Source: Pseudaeromonas sharmana
GTDB lineage: Bacteria; Pseudomonadota; Gammaproteobacteria; Enterobacterales; Aeromonadaceae
Assembly: GCF_042649925.1 (NCBI RefSeq)
Contig: NZ_JBHSAF010000002.1
Location: 222,539-286,538, forward strand
Length of the DNA: 64,000 bases
Direction: 5' to 3'
Both the position numbers and the translations under genes were made by a program. A model generated the notes under the pieces. The model did no database searches and was not told the DNA's origin. It saw nothing but the letters and a program-made list of their open reading frames with translations. Numbering within the stretch: position 1 is the stretch's first letter; every line of letters starts with the position of its first letter. This document shows positions 31,987-40,427 of this stretch, piece by piece.

Positions 31987-32796
31987 ATGGATCTTCCGCA
32001 AATGACAGATACTGATTTTGGTCAGGTGCGGGATCTTATGCGCCATGTCTCGGGCATTACGATGGCTCACCACAAGAAGCAATTGGTGGCGGGCCGGTTA
32101 ATCAAACGTCTCAGAGCACTGGGCCTTGAGACGTTTCGTGACTATGTCCTGTTACTGCAGAGGCCAGAACAGCATGAAGAGCGTCGATTGGCAGTAGACT
32201 TGCTGACCACCAACGAAACGTTCTTTTTCCGCGAGGAGGGCCACTTTCATTTTTTGCGTGCTTACTTGCTCGACCGAGAATCTTCACCGCTGCGTATCTG
32301 GAGCGCCGCATGTTCCTCGGGGGAAGAGGTTTACTCGTTAGCAATGCTGTTGGACTCCCTATTGCCGTGTTCGAATAGCTGGAGTTTGGTCGGTTCGGAT
32401 CTGTGTCGCCATGTATTGGAGACAGCACAGTCCGGTATTTATCCGCTCTCCAGAGCCAAAGCCATACCAGAGGAAATGCTGCGAAAATACTGTCTCAAAG
32501 GTGTTGGCAGCATGGACGGTTATTTGCAAATCCAAGCGCTGCTTCGACAAAGAGTGAGTTTTCGCTGTATCAATCTGAATGATGCGCTTCCTCCCGACAT
32601 GCCAATGTTTGATGTGATTTTTTTACGCAATATCCTGATTTACTTCGACCAGACGGGGAAGCGGGAGCTGGTATCCAGGGTGATATCGCGTTTGCAACCG
32701 GGAGGTTATTTGTTCATCGGGCATTCGGAAAGTTTGTATGGTTTGAACTTACCTCTGACCTCCTGTGGCTCGGCGGTTTATTACAAGGAAGGCTGA
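31987..32796 (+). CDS. cheR: chemotaxis protein methyltransferase
   Basis: A 269 aa SAM-dependent enzyme that methylates glutamates of the receptors. It has an N-terminal helical domain (residues 10-75) and a catalytic domain with LLTTNETFFFREEGHFHFL, IWSAACSSGEEVYSLAM (motif I), and DVIFLRNILIYFDQTGKREL. Its stop overlaps the cheD start by one base. Confidence 0.94.
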   Translation: MDLPQMTDTDFGQVRDLMRHVSGITMAHHKKQLVAGRLIKRLRALGLETFRDYVLLLQRPEQHEERRLAVDLLTTNETFFFREEGHFHFLRAYLLDRESSPLRIWSAACSSGEEVYSLAMLLDSLLPCSNSWSLVGSDLCRHVLETAQSGIYPLSRAKAIPEEMLRKYCLKGVGSMDGYLQIQALLRQRVSFRCINLNDALPPDMPMFDVIFLRNILIYFDQTGKRELVSRVISRLQPGGYLFIGHSESLYGLNLPLTSCGSAVYYKEG

Positions 32797-33287
32797 TGGT
32801 CATGGTATTTCTCGGACCAGGTGATTATCTGTTTGCACGTATTGATGAGCCTGTATCAATAGTACTTGGCTCCTGCGTTGCCCTTATGGCCTGGCAGCCG
32901 GAGCTCCGATTGACGCTGGCTACGCATATCATGCTCCCTGGTCGTGATCCCGAGGATGAGCAGGATCTGCGCTATGCCTGTGCTGTGTTAAAACGCTGGA
33001 CCGCAGACTCGATTGACAAGGGGCTCTCAATGCATGCATTTCGTCTGGGGTTGTTTGGCGGTAGCTCGCAATTTTTCCACTGTCAGCAACGGGAGCTTAG
33101 CGTTGGCTACAAGAATATTACCTGCATGCATAATGAGTTGCGGCGGATCGGCCTCACCCTGAATGCCGAGGATACAGGCGGAGGCATACATCGAAAATTG
33201 TTGTTCAATGGGCAGAATGGGCAGTACCAGATTCAATATCTGGACCGAGAGGCGGATGGTAAAAGCGGGGTAGAATCATGTCTGTAA
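32796..33287 (+). CDS. cheD: chemoreceptor glutamine deamidase
   Basis: A 163 aa CheD that converts receptor glutamines to glutamates. The catalytic pair is visible as Cys27 in VLGSCVALMAW and His44 in LATHIMLPG. The gene overlaps cheR by one base and cheB by ten. GGAAGGC lies upstream within the cheR end. CheD is usual in clusters of this type and absent from the E. coli system. Confidence 0.92.
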   Translation: MVMVFLGPGDYLFARIDEPVSIVLGSCVALMAWQPELRLTLATHIMLPGRDPEDEQDLRYACAVLKRWTADSIDKGLSMHAFRLGLFGGSSQFFHCQQRELSVGYKNITCMHNELRRIGLTLNAEDTGGGIHRKLLFNGQNGQYQIQYLDREADGKSGVESCL

Positions 33288-34354
33288 AAACCCGTGTGTT
33301 CGTGGTGGATGACTCGGCGTTGGTTAGGCAGTTTATGACCGAGGTCATTCAAAGCCAGCCCGATATGACGTTAATCGGCATTGCTGCAGACCCGATTTCG
33401 GCGTTGCCTAAGATGCAGCAACAGTGGCCAGATGTGATTTTGCTGGATGTCGAAATGCCAAGGATGGATGGCCTGACGTTTTTACGACAGCTCATGGCTA
33501 CGCACCCAACGCCGGTTGTGATCTGTTCTTCTTTGACTGAGGCCGGTGCCAGTTTGACGCTGGAGGCCCTGTCCGCAGGTGCAGTTGCCGTGTTTGCAAA
33601 GGCCAAACTGGGGGTGCGCCAGCACTTGGAGAGTATTGCCGCAGATCTATTGCGAGCAGTTCGGGAGGCTGCAGGTGCAAAGGCGCTGAATGTCGCATCA
33701 CCGAATACGCGTCAAGCACCGGTGAATATCAAACTGCATGACAGTCCAATGGCTGTCACTCATACCACTGACAGAGTGATTGCGATCGGTACGTCGACGG
33801 GTGGAACACAAGCACTGGAAAACGTCTTGAGCGTTTTACCTGCTGATGCACCAGGTATTGTGGTGGTTCAACATATGCCGGAAAAATTTACTGCCGCCTT
33901 TGCGGAACGACTCAATCAGTTATGTGCCATTGAGGTCAGAGAAGCGAAGAATGCCGATCGTGTAATTGATGGTCTGGCCCTGATTGCTCCGGGTGGCCGC
34001 CACCTACAATTACATCGTAGTGGTGCCCATTACATCGTTGAAGTTCTGGATGGCCCACCGGTGAATCGTCATAAACCGTCGGTTGATGTACTGTTTCGTT
34101 CTGCGGCGAAGGCCGGAGGCCCTAACGTGTTGGGGATTATCATGACCGGAATGGGAGACGATGGTGCCCGGGGCTTGCTGGCCATGCGTGAGGCCGGCGC
34201 TATGACACTGGCGCAGGATGAAGCCAGCTGTGTAGTGTTTGGCATGCCAAAGGAGGCGATTCGCATGGGGGCTGCCGTAGCGGTGCATCCACTCTCAAGT
34301 TTTCCCGTAGATATCATGAATTTCGCCCGACAGGGAATAGGCCGCCAGCGCTAG
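33278..34354 (+). CDS. cheB: protein-glutamate methylesterase
   Basis: A 358 aa CheB with an N-terminal receiver domain (VVDDSALVRQF, phospho-Asp in VILLDVEMPRMDG) and a C-terminal methylesterase. The catalytic serine is Ser173 in AIGTSTGGTQALE, the histidine is in VVQHMPEKFTAAFAERL and the aspartate is in IIMTGMGDDGARG. It is the last gene of the operon and overlaps cheD. Confidence 0.95.
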   Translation: MSVKTRVFVVDDSALVRQFMTEVIQSQPDMTLIGIAADPISALPKMQQQWPDVILLDVEMPRMDGLTFLRQLMATHPTPVVICSSLTEAGASLTLEALSAGAVAVFAKAKLGVRQHLESIAADLLRAVREAAGAKALNVASPNTRQAPVNIKLHDSPMAVTHTTDRVIAIGTSTGGTQALENVLSVLPADAPGIVVVQHMPEKFTAAFAERLNQLCAIEVREAKNADRVIDGLALIAPGGRHLQLHRSGAHYIVEVLDGPPVNRHKPSVDVLFRSAAKAGGPNVLGIIMTGMGDDGARGLLAMREAGAMTLAQDEASCVVFGMPKEAIRMGAAVAVHPLSSFPVDIMNFARQGIGRQR

Positions 34355-34559
34355 TCGCTTTGCGGGATTGCAACACAGAAACACGACATGTCGCTCTCTG
34401 GAAGGACTCTCCACTCATATGTGTGAGGTGAGCATCCTCTGATTTAACTGCCGAGTCGGATAAGACAAGCTCGCAACAGCCGGTTATGCTCAATGCTAGA
34501 GCTTTGCTTGAAGCAGAACTAATGTATACCTGATGTAAGAGCCGGAATCCGAGGTCGGT
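34355..34559. other. intergenic region after the chemotaxis operon
   Basis: 205 bp without a gene. No strong terminator stem with a T run was found after cheB. Confidence 0.3.
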
Positions 34560-35375
34560 ATGGTCGATAAAGCGCATGACGAAAGGTTGATGCGGCGACG
34601 TGTTGTGCATCTCCTCATGACGTGGATTATCCTGCATGCACTTTTCTTTGAGCAGGCTGTTGCCAAGGCTAAGTTATTTGCCGCAATGGATGACTGGCCC
34701 CCCTTCATCATCGATACTGGGTCGGTGAGTTCTGATTCGGGTTTTGATGGTATTGATAAAGAGTTGTTACAGGAGTTGGCCGCCCGCAGTGGCGTTGAGA
34801 TTTATTTGCTGCGTTATCCGTTTGCCAGGGCATTGCAGGATCTTAAGACCGGGAGAATCGATTTGATTACCGGGATTGCGAAAACACCGGAGCGAGAGCG
34901 GTTCATAGGCTACCTGAGTCAACCTTACTATCATTGTTCAGTGGCGTTCTATGCGTTGCCGGCATTGGCTGAAAGGATCCGCCGTTATCAGGATCTCGAG
35001 GGAGTGGAGATCGGTTATGTCAGAGGTTCCGTTTATTTTGAACCCTTCGACAGTGATCGACGCTTGCGCAAGGATCCTGTCCTCAATGAAAGCCAGTTGC
35101 CAGGCAAGCTGCTAAAGGGGCGTGATCAGGTCTTTATCGGTTCGGATTGCCAAGTTGATTATGCGCTTACCCAGTCAGGCTTAGTGGGGCGGATCATCAA
35201 AACTGATTATCAACCTAATCAGGGTGTTGCATTATACATTGGCTACAGCAAGGCTGCCGGGATCGAAAACGAGATAGCTAGACTCGACTCAGCATTGACG
35301 ACTCTGGTCGCCGAAGGCTGGATTAAGCGTATGGCTGATAGTTATTTTCACCCTTGGGCGCTGGGTGCAAAGTAG
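34560..35375 (+). CDS. periplasmic solute-binding-like protein
   Basis: A 271 aa family-3 binding-protein fold. The signal peptide lies at residues 15-38 (VVHLLMTWIILHALFFEQAV). The mature part begins KLFAAMDDWPPFIID, with GIDKELLQELAARSGVEIYL, RALQDLKTGRIDLITGIAKT and PERERFIGYLSQPYY, the classic ligand-binding pattern of amino-acid-type proteins. There is no ABC transporter neighbour. GAGGTCGGT precedes the start. The ligand is unknown; because it follows the chemosensory operon, it could present a ligand to a receptor, which is only a suggestion. Confidence 0.75.
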   Translation: MVDKAHDERLMRRRVVHLLMTWIILHALFFEQAVAKAKLFAAMDDWPPFIIDTGSVSSDSGFDGIDKELLQELAARSGVEIYLLRYPFARALQDLKTGRIDLITGIAKTPERERFIGYLSQPYYHCSVAFYALPALAERIRRYQDLEGVEIGYVRGSVYFEPFDSDRRLRKDPVLNESQLPGKLLKGRDQVFIGSDCQVDYALTQSGLVGRIIKTDYQPNQGVALYIGYSKAAGIENEIARLDSALTTLVAEGWIKRMADSYFHPWALGAK

Positions 35376-35469
35376 CGTTATTTTTGAACTGCTCACTACC
35401 GCGCAGGCGATCAGTAAATTCCTGCAGCGTTGATTTTTTTGAACCGGCATCAAAATTACAAAAAAAATA

Positions 35470-35512
35470 AAACAAAATGTTAACAAATTAAAAAAACAGG
35501 TTACCCTCTCCC
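35470..35512 (+). promoter_or_regulatory. AT-rich regulatory region of the cyo operon
   Basis: ATGTTAACAAATTAA followed by a second GTTA resembles an ArcA-type direct repeat. ArcA repression of cyo is known in E. coli. The match is weak and the promoter elements are not certain. Confidence 0.3.
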
Positions 35513-35579
35513 GCCTAGTATCTTAAGTAGTCCTGCTTAGATAACTGAAACGACATTGAGACCTCATGGGAGTCGTTAA

Positions 35580-36524
35580 ATGAGAGGAAAACAAAGCAAG
35601 CTCAGAGCATGGATGCTGGCGCTGGCCCCCCTGCTGCTGACTGGTTGCGATATGGCCTTGCTGGATCCGAAAGGAGAGGTTGGGTTGGAGCAGCGGTCAC
35701 TGATTCTAACGGCGCTAGGATTGATGCTGATTGTGGTCATCCCAGTCTTCATCATGACGATCTGGTTTGCATGGCGTTACCGTGCATCCAACAAAGAGGC
35801 AACTTATAAGCCTGAATGGTCGCACTCGAATCTGATTGAGGCGGTTGTATGGGGTGTTCCCTGTATCATCATCATCATATTAGGTATCTTGACCTGGCGT
35901 ACGACCCATTCTCTTGACCCACGCCATCCGCTGACTTCGGATGCCAAGCCTATGGTAATTCAAGCTGTCTCTCTGGATTGGAAATGGCTATTCATCTATC
36001 CGGAACAAGGCATTGCTACCGTCAATCACATTACTTTCCCGGCGAATGTCCCCATCCATTTTGAGGTCACATCCGGCTCGGTGATGAACTCATTTTTTAT
36101 CCCCCAGTTGGGAAGCCAGATTTATGCGATGGCGGGGATGCGCAATCATCTGAATCTTATTGCCAATCATGAAGGGGTCTATAAAGGTATTTCTGCCAAT
36201 TACAGCGGTCATGGTTTTTCTGGCATGAAGTTCAGTGCTGAAGCCGTTTCGCCCGAGGCATTTGATGCCTGGATCAATCAAGCCAGGCAATCGCCTTTGA
36301 CGCTGAAGATGGCTGATTACCAAACGCTGGCCAAACCGACACAGAATCATGCTGTGACTTACTACGGCACGGTTGAGGGCAAGCTGTATGACAGCATAGT
36401 CGCACAGTTTATGTCTCACGGAACGCCAGCCAGTGGTGCTGAACCGATGCATGACGGGCATGACATGATGCATCACGACAGCGGCATGAATGACATGCAC
36501 GCACAACATGCGAGCGGGGAATAG
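35580..36524 (+). CDS. cyoA: cytochrome bo3 ubiquinol oxidase subunit II
   Basis: Lipoprotein subunit of the proton-pumping quinol oxidase. The signal ends in LLLTGCD (lipobox), followed by two membrane helices and a periplasmic cupredoxin domain (VQAVSLDWKWLFIYPEQGIA). The domain lacks the CuA cysteine ligands, as expected for quinol rather than cytochrome c oxidases. It is 314 aa with a histidine- and methionine-rich tail (MHDGHDMMHHDSGMNDMHAQ), a possible copper-binding addition. First gene of cyoABCDE. Confidence 0.95.
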   Translation: MRGKQSKLRAWMLALAPLLLTGCDMALLDPKGEVGLEQRSLILTALGLMLIVVIPVFIMTIWFAWRYRASNKEATYKPEWSHSNLIEAVVWGVPCIIIIILGILTWRTTHSLDPRHPLTSDAKPMVIQAVSLDWKWLFIYPEQGIATVNHITFPANVPIHFEVTSGSVMNSFFIPQLGSQIYAMAGMRNHLNLIANHEGVYKGISANYSGHGFSGMKFSAEAVSPEAFDAWINQARQSPLTLKMADYQTLAKPTQNHAVTYYGTVEGKLYDSIVAQFMSHGTPASGAEPMHDGHDMMHHDSGMNDMHAQHASGE

Positions 36525-36529
36525 AGACG

Positions 36530-38521
36530 ATGTTAGGCAGATTAACTCTGGATGCGATTCCATTTCATGAACCCATCATCATGGTGGCTGTCGGCAGCAT
36601 GATCCTCGGGGGATTAGGCATTGCGGCGGCATTGACCTATTTTCGCAAGTGGACCTGGTTATGGAGTGAATGGTTAACGTCGGTTGACCATAAAAAAATC
36701 GGGATCATGTACATCCTGGTAGCCATGCTCATGCTGCTACGCGGCTTTGCGGATGCCATCATGATGCGCATGCAAATGGCGGCCGCCTCGGCTGGCAGTG
36801 AGGGCTTTTTACCGCCACACCATTACGATCAAATCTTTACCGCGCATGGTGTGATCATGATTTTCTTCATGGCGATGCCGTTCATGGTAGGCCTGATGAA
36901 TATCGTCGTTCCACTGCAGATCGGTGCGCGTGACGTGGCGTTCCCGTTTCTGAATTCATTGAGCTTCTGGCTCTTTGTGGTTGGTGTTGCACTCATCAAT
37001 ATCTCGTTGGGTGTAGGTGAGTTCGCTCAGACCGGTTGGTTGGCATATCCGCCACTTTCTGGCATCGAGTTCAGTCCGGGCGTCGGGGTCGACTATTGGA
37101 TCTGGAGCTTGCAGATATCGGGTATTGGTACCTTGCTCACCGGGGTCAACTTCTTCGTCACGATTTTGAAGATGCGTGCTCCAGGTATGAGCCTGATGAA
37201 GATGCCAGTGTTTACCTGGACGGCATTCTGTACCAACGTGCTGATTATCATCTCTTTCCCGATTCTGACGGCGACGATCGCCTTGCTGACGCTGGATCGC
37301 TATCTGGGGACCCATTTCTTCACCAATGACATGGGTGGAAACCAGATGATGTATGTGAATCTCATCTGGGCTTGGGGGCATCCTGAGGTCTATATCCTGA
37401 TTCTGCCAGCGTTCGGAATCTTCTCCGAGGTTGTGGCTACCTTCTGTAAGAAGAAGCTGTTTGGTTACACCTCACTGGTGTGGGCGACGGCCGTCATCAC
37501 CATATTGTCGTTCATCGTCTGGCTGCACCACTTCTTTACCATGGGGGCGGGGGCGAACGTGAACTCGTTCTTCGGTATAGCCACCATGATTATATCGATA
37601 CCCACCGGAGTTAAGATATTCAACTGGCTCTTCACTATGTACCGAGGGCGAGTCGAGTTTTCCGTTCCCATGCTCTGGACGATAGGGTTTCTTTTTACCT
37701 TCACGCTGGGAGGCATGACCGGGGTGCTGCTAGCAGTACCTGGAGCAGACTTCGTGTTGCACAACAGCCTGTTTCTGATTGCTCACTTCCATAATGTCAT
37801 TATCGGTGGTGTGGTATTTGGTTACCTGGCTGGGTTCAATTATTGGTTCCCCAAGGCGTTAGGATTCAAATTGAATGAGTTCTGGGGTAAATGGGCATTT
37901 GGTCTGTGGATCAGCGGTTTCTTTGTTGCCTTCATCCCGCTCTATGCCCTCGGCTTCATGGGTATGACTCGTCGAGTCAGCAATCAGATTGATCCTGAGT
38001 ATCACCTGCTGCTGGCCATTGCCGCGGTCGGTGCTGTGATCATTTTATTTGGCATCATCTGTCAGCTGATCCAGCTGGCGGTCAGTGTGCGAGACCGTCA
38101 TCTGTTGCGGGATGAAACCGGCGATCCTTGGGGCGGGCGCACGCTGGAGTGGTCGACCTCATCTCCTCCGCCATTTTATAACTTTGCCCATTTGCCTCAG
38201 GTCAAGGAGCGTGATGCATTCTGGGATATGAAACAACGCGGCGAGGCTTATCAGCAACCATCTGGCTATGCTCCGATTCATATGCCGCGCAATACCGGTG
38301 CAGGTTTGATCATCAGCGCATTCAGTCTGGTGATGGGTTTCGCGCTGGTTTGGCATATTTGGTGGCTAGCTATCGTTGGGTTTGTTGGCATGGTGGCCAC
38401 CTATATCCTGCACACCTTCAACGATGACGTTGATTACTACGTTCCTGTGGAGGTGGTCGCCGCAACTGAAAAGCAACATCTGGATAATCTTCGCAAGGCA
38501 GGGGTAAGTCATGTCAGCTGA
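36530..38521 (+). CDS. cyoB: cytochrome bo3 ubiquinol oxidase subunit I
   Basis: Catalytic heme-copper oxidase subunit of 663 aa with about 15 helices. Visible are the heme ligand region FTAHGVIMIFFMAMPFM, the CuB and cross-linked His-Tyr region WGHPEVYILILPAFG, WLHHFFTMG (CuB histidines) and the heme ligand pair in LIAHFHNVIIGG. It reduces O2 to water and pumps protons. It starts 6 bp after cyoA and overlaps cyoC by 11 bp. Confidence 0.97.
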   Translation: MLGRLTLDAIPFHEPIIMVAVGSMILGGLGIAAALTYFRKWTWLWSEWLTSVDHKKIGIMYILVAMLMLLRGFADAIMMRMQMAAASAGSEGFLPPHHYDQIFTAHGVIMIFFMAMPFMVGLMNIVVPLQIGARDVAFPFLNSLSFWLFVVGVALINISLGVGEFAQTGWLAYPPLSGIEFSPGVGVDYWIWSLQISGIGTLLTGVNFFVTILKMRAPGMSLMKMPVFTWTAFCTNVLIIISFPILTATIALLTLDRYLGTHFFTNDMGGNQMMYVNLIWAWGHPEVYILILPAFGIFSEVVATFCKKKLFGYTSLVWATAVITILSFIVWLHHFFTMGAGANVNSFFGIATMIISIPTGVKIFNWLFTMYRGRVEFSVPMLWTIGFLFTFTLGGMTGVLLAVPGADFVLHNSLFLIAHFHNVIIGGVVFGYLAGFNYWFPKALGFKLNEFWGKWAFGLWISGFFVAFIPLYALGFMGMTRRVSNQIDPEYHLLLAIAAVGAVIILFGIICQLIQLAVSVRDRHLLRDETGDPWGGRTLEWSTSSPPPFYNFAHLPQVKERDAFWDMKQRGEAYQQPSGYAPIHMPRNTGAGLIISAFSLVMGFALVWHIWWLAIVGFVGMVATYILHTFNDDVDYYVPVEVVAATEKQHLDNLRKAGVSHVS

Positions 38522-39146
38522 AATCTTGCATCATCCGGCGGCCACTGTGGCCGCCCATGACGGATCAGGGGATGAGCATCACCATGATGCAGGTGGCAAT
38601 GCCATCTTCGGATTCTGGATCTACCTGATGAACGACTGCATTTTGTTTGCCACCCTGTTCGCAACCTATGTTGTGCTGTCAGCTAGCGTGGCCGGCGGAC
38701 CGAGTGGCAAGGAGATATTCGAGCTGCCCTATGTGCTGGTAGAGACCTTCTGCCTGCTTATTAGTTCAGTTACCTATGGTTTTGCCATGCTTGCTTACTA
38801 CCGGAAAAATCAATCGCAGGTAATGGGCTGGCTGGCGGTGACATTTGTATTTGGCGCTGTGTTCATCGGCATGGAGATCAATGAATTCCTACATTTGATT
38901 CATCAGGGGTGGGGGCCCGACCGCAGTGGTTTCCTGTCCGGCTTCTTCACCTTGGTCGGTACTCATGGCCTGCATGTGTTGTCAGGGCTCGTATGGATGC
39001 TGGTGCTGATGTTGCAAATCCATAACAAAGGGTTGACGGCCAAGAGCGGTACTCGTCTGATGTGTTTAGGCCTGTTCTGGCACTTCTTGGACATCATCTG
39101 GATTTGTGTCTTTACCGTTGTCTATTTGATGGGAGCACTGGCATGA
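38511..39146 (+). CDS. cyoC: cytochrome bo3 ubiquinol oxidase subunit III
   Basis: A 211 aa five-helix subunit. Typical blocks: GFWIYLMNDCILFATLFATY, GWGPDRSGFLSGFFTLVGTH and HFLDIIWICVFTVVYLMG. The N-terminus is histidine-rich (HDGSGDEHHHDAGG). It overlaps cyoB by 11 bp and cyoD by 4 bp (ATGA). Confidence 0.96.
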   Translation: MSAEILHHPAATVAAHDGSGDEHHHDAGGNAIFGFWIYLMNDCILFATLFATYVVLSASVAGGPSGKEIFELPYVLVETFCLLISSVTYGFAMLAYYRKNQSQVMGWLAVTFVFGAVFIGMEINEFLHLIHQGWGPDRSGFLSGFFTLVGTHGLHVLSGLVWMLVLMLQIHNKGLTAKSGTRLMCLGLFWHFLDIIWICVFTVVYLMGALA

Positions 39147-39472
39147 GCATCCACGATCATAAACTGGCGGGAGCCAGCCACGGCTCCGTGAAGTCATACA
39201 GTATCGGCTTCGTGTTGTCGGTAGTGCTGACGGTTATACCCTTTTTACTGGTCATGTATCCCAGCATGTCGCCTATGACAACGGTCTATGTGATTGCAGC
39301 TTTTGCTGTTGTTCAAGTGTTGGTCCAGCTGGGATTCTTCCTGCACATGAATACGCGGTCCGATGAAGGGTGGAATATGATGGCGTTCATCTTCACTGCC
39401 ATCATCATTGCCATTGTCGTGGTCGGATCGCTGTGGATTATGTTCCATTTGAATCACAATATGTCGCATTGA
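39143..39472 (+). CDS. cyoD: cytochrome bo3 ubiquinol oxidase subunit IV
   Basis: A 109 aa three-helix subunit: SYSIGFVLSVVLTVIPFLLV, VIAAFAVVQVLVQLGFFLHM and FTAIIIAIVVVGSLWIMFHL. The start at 39143 overlaps the cyoC stop; the longer frame upstream is inside cyoC. Confidence 0.95.
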   Translation: MSIHDHKLAGASHGSVKSYSIGFVLSVVLTVIPFLLVMYPSMSPMTTVYVIAAFAVVQVLVQLGFFLHMNTRSDEGWNMMAFIFTAIIIAIVVVGSLWIMFHLNHNMSH

Positions 39473-39482
39473 GAATGGAATA

Positions 39483-40367
39483 ATGAAGCTGAAGCAGTAT
39501 TGGCTGGTCACCAAGCCCGGGATCATTGCCGGGAATCTGATCTCCGTAGCCGGAGGCTTTTTCCTGGCCTCCCGCGGTGCTTTTGATGCCCCCTTGTTTT
39601 TATTGACCCTGCTGGGGGTGTCGCTGGTTATCGCATCCGGATGCGTATTCAACAACCTGATTGATCGGGATATTGATGCGCTGATGGAACGGACGCGCAA
39701 TCGAGGGTTGGTTCAGGGTTTGATTTCGCCTCGAAGCACCTTGCTGTATGGCGTGGTCTTGGGGGGCTCAGGCTTGATGCTGCTTTGGTTCACGACACCA
39801 TTAGCCATGTGGCTTGGCCTGGCTGGCTTTGTCATCTATGTTGGCTTATATACGTTGTGGCTGAAGCGACGTTCGGTTTACGGGACACTGGTAGGTAGCT
39901 TATCGGGTGCGATGCCACCTGTTATTGGTTATTGCGCGGTATCCCATCAATTCGATATTGCCGCTGCGTTGTTGCTGCTGATCTTCAGTCTGTGGCAGAT
40001 GCCGCACTCATATGCCATTGCGATTTTCAGACTGCAGGATTATCAGCGCGCGGGCATCCCTGTGTTGCCGGTTCGATCTGGCATTGAGGTCACCAGGCTG
40101 CATATGGTGCGTTATATTGCTGCCTTTGCCGTCGCGGCGTTGATGTTGACGCCGTCAGGTTATGCCGGTAATGGCTACCTGGCGGTTGCTACTCTGGTTG
40201 GCGTGAGCTGGTTATGGCTGGCAATACGTGGCTATCGCCTTGAAGACTGCCGACTCTGGGCGAGGCAGCTCTTTCTTTTCTCTATCATTGCCATTACCGT
40301 CTTGAGTGTGATGATGTCGGTCGACTTTGTCGCCGCCCATGAGCTCGGCCTGACGGTACTGCGTTAA
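39483..40367 (+). CDS. cyoE: protoheme IX farnesyltransferase (heme O synthase)
   Basis: A 294 aa UbiA-family prenyltransferase that farnesylates heme b to heme o for the bo3 oxidase. The allylic-diphosphate motif is NNLIDRDIDALMERTRNR, and the second conserved region is YTLWLKRRSVYGTLVGSLSG. It has eight to nine membrane helices and lies 10 bp after cyoD. Confidence 0.96.
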   Translation: MKLKQYWLVTKPGIIAGNLISVAGGFFLASRGAFDAPLFLLTLLGVSLVIASGCVFNNLIDRDIDALMERTRNRGLVQGLISPRSTLLYGVVLGGSGLMLLWFTTPLAMWLGLAGFVIYVGLYTLWLKRRSVYGTLVGSLSGAMPPVIGYCAVSHQFDIAAALLLLIFSLWQMPHSYAIAIFRLQDYQRAGIPVLPVRSGIEVTRLHMVRYIAAFAVAALMLTPSGYAGNGYLAVATLVGVSWLWLAIRGYRLEDCRLWARQLFLFSIIAITVLSVMMSVDFVAAHELGLTVLR

Positions 40368-40427
40368 GCTGCGTGTAGCGGCCATAGCGGCCGCCCTTTC
40401 TATTCGTTTCAAAAAGCAGGAGTTCCC

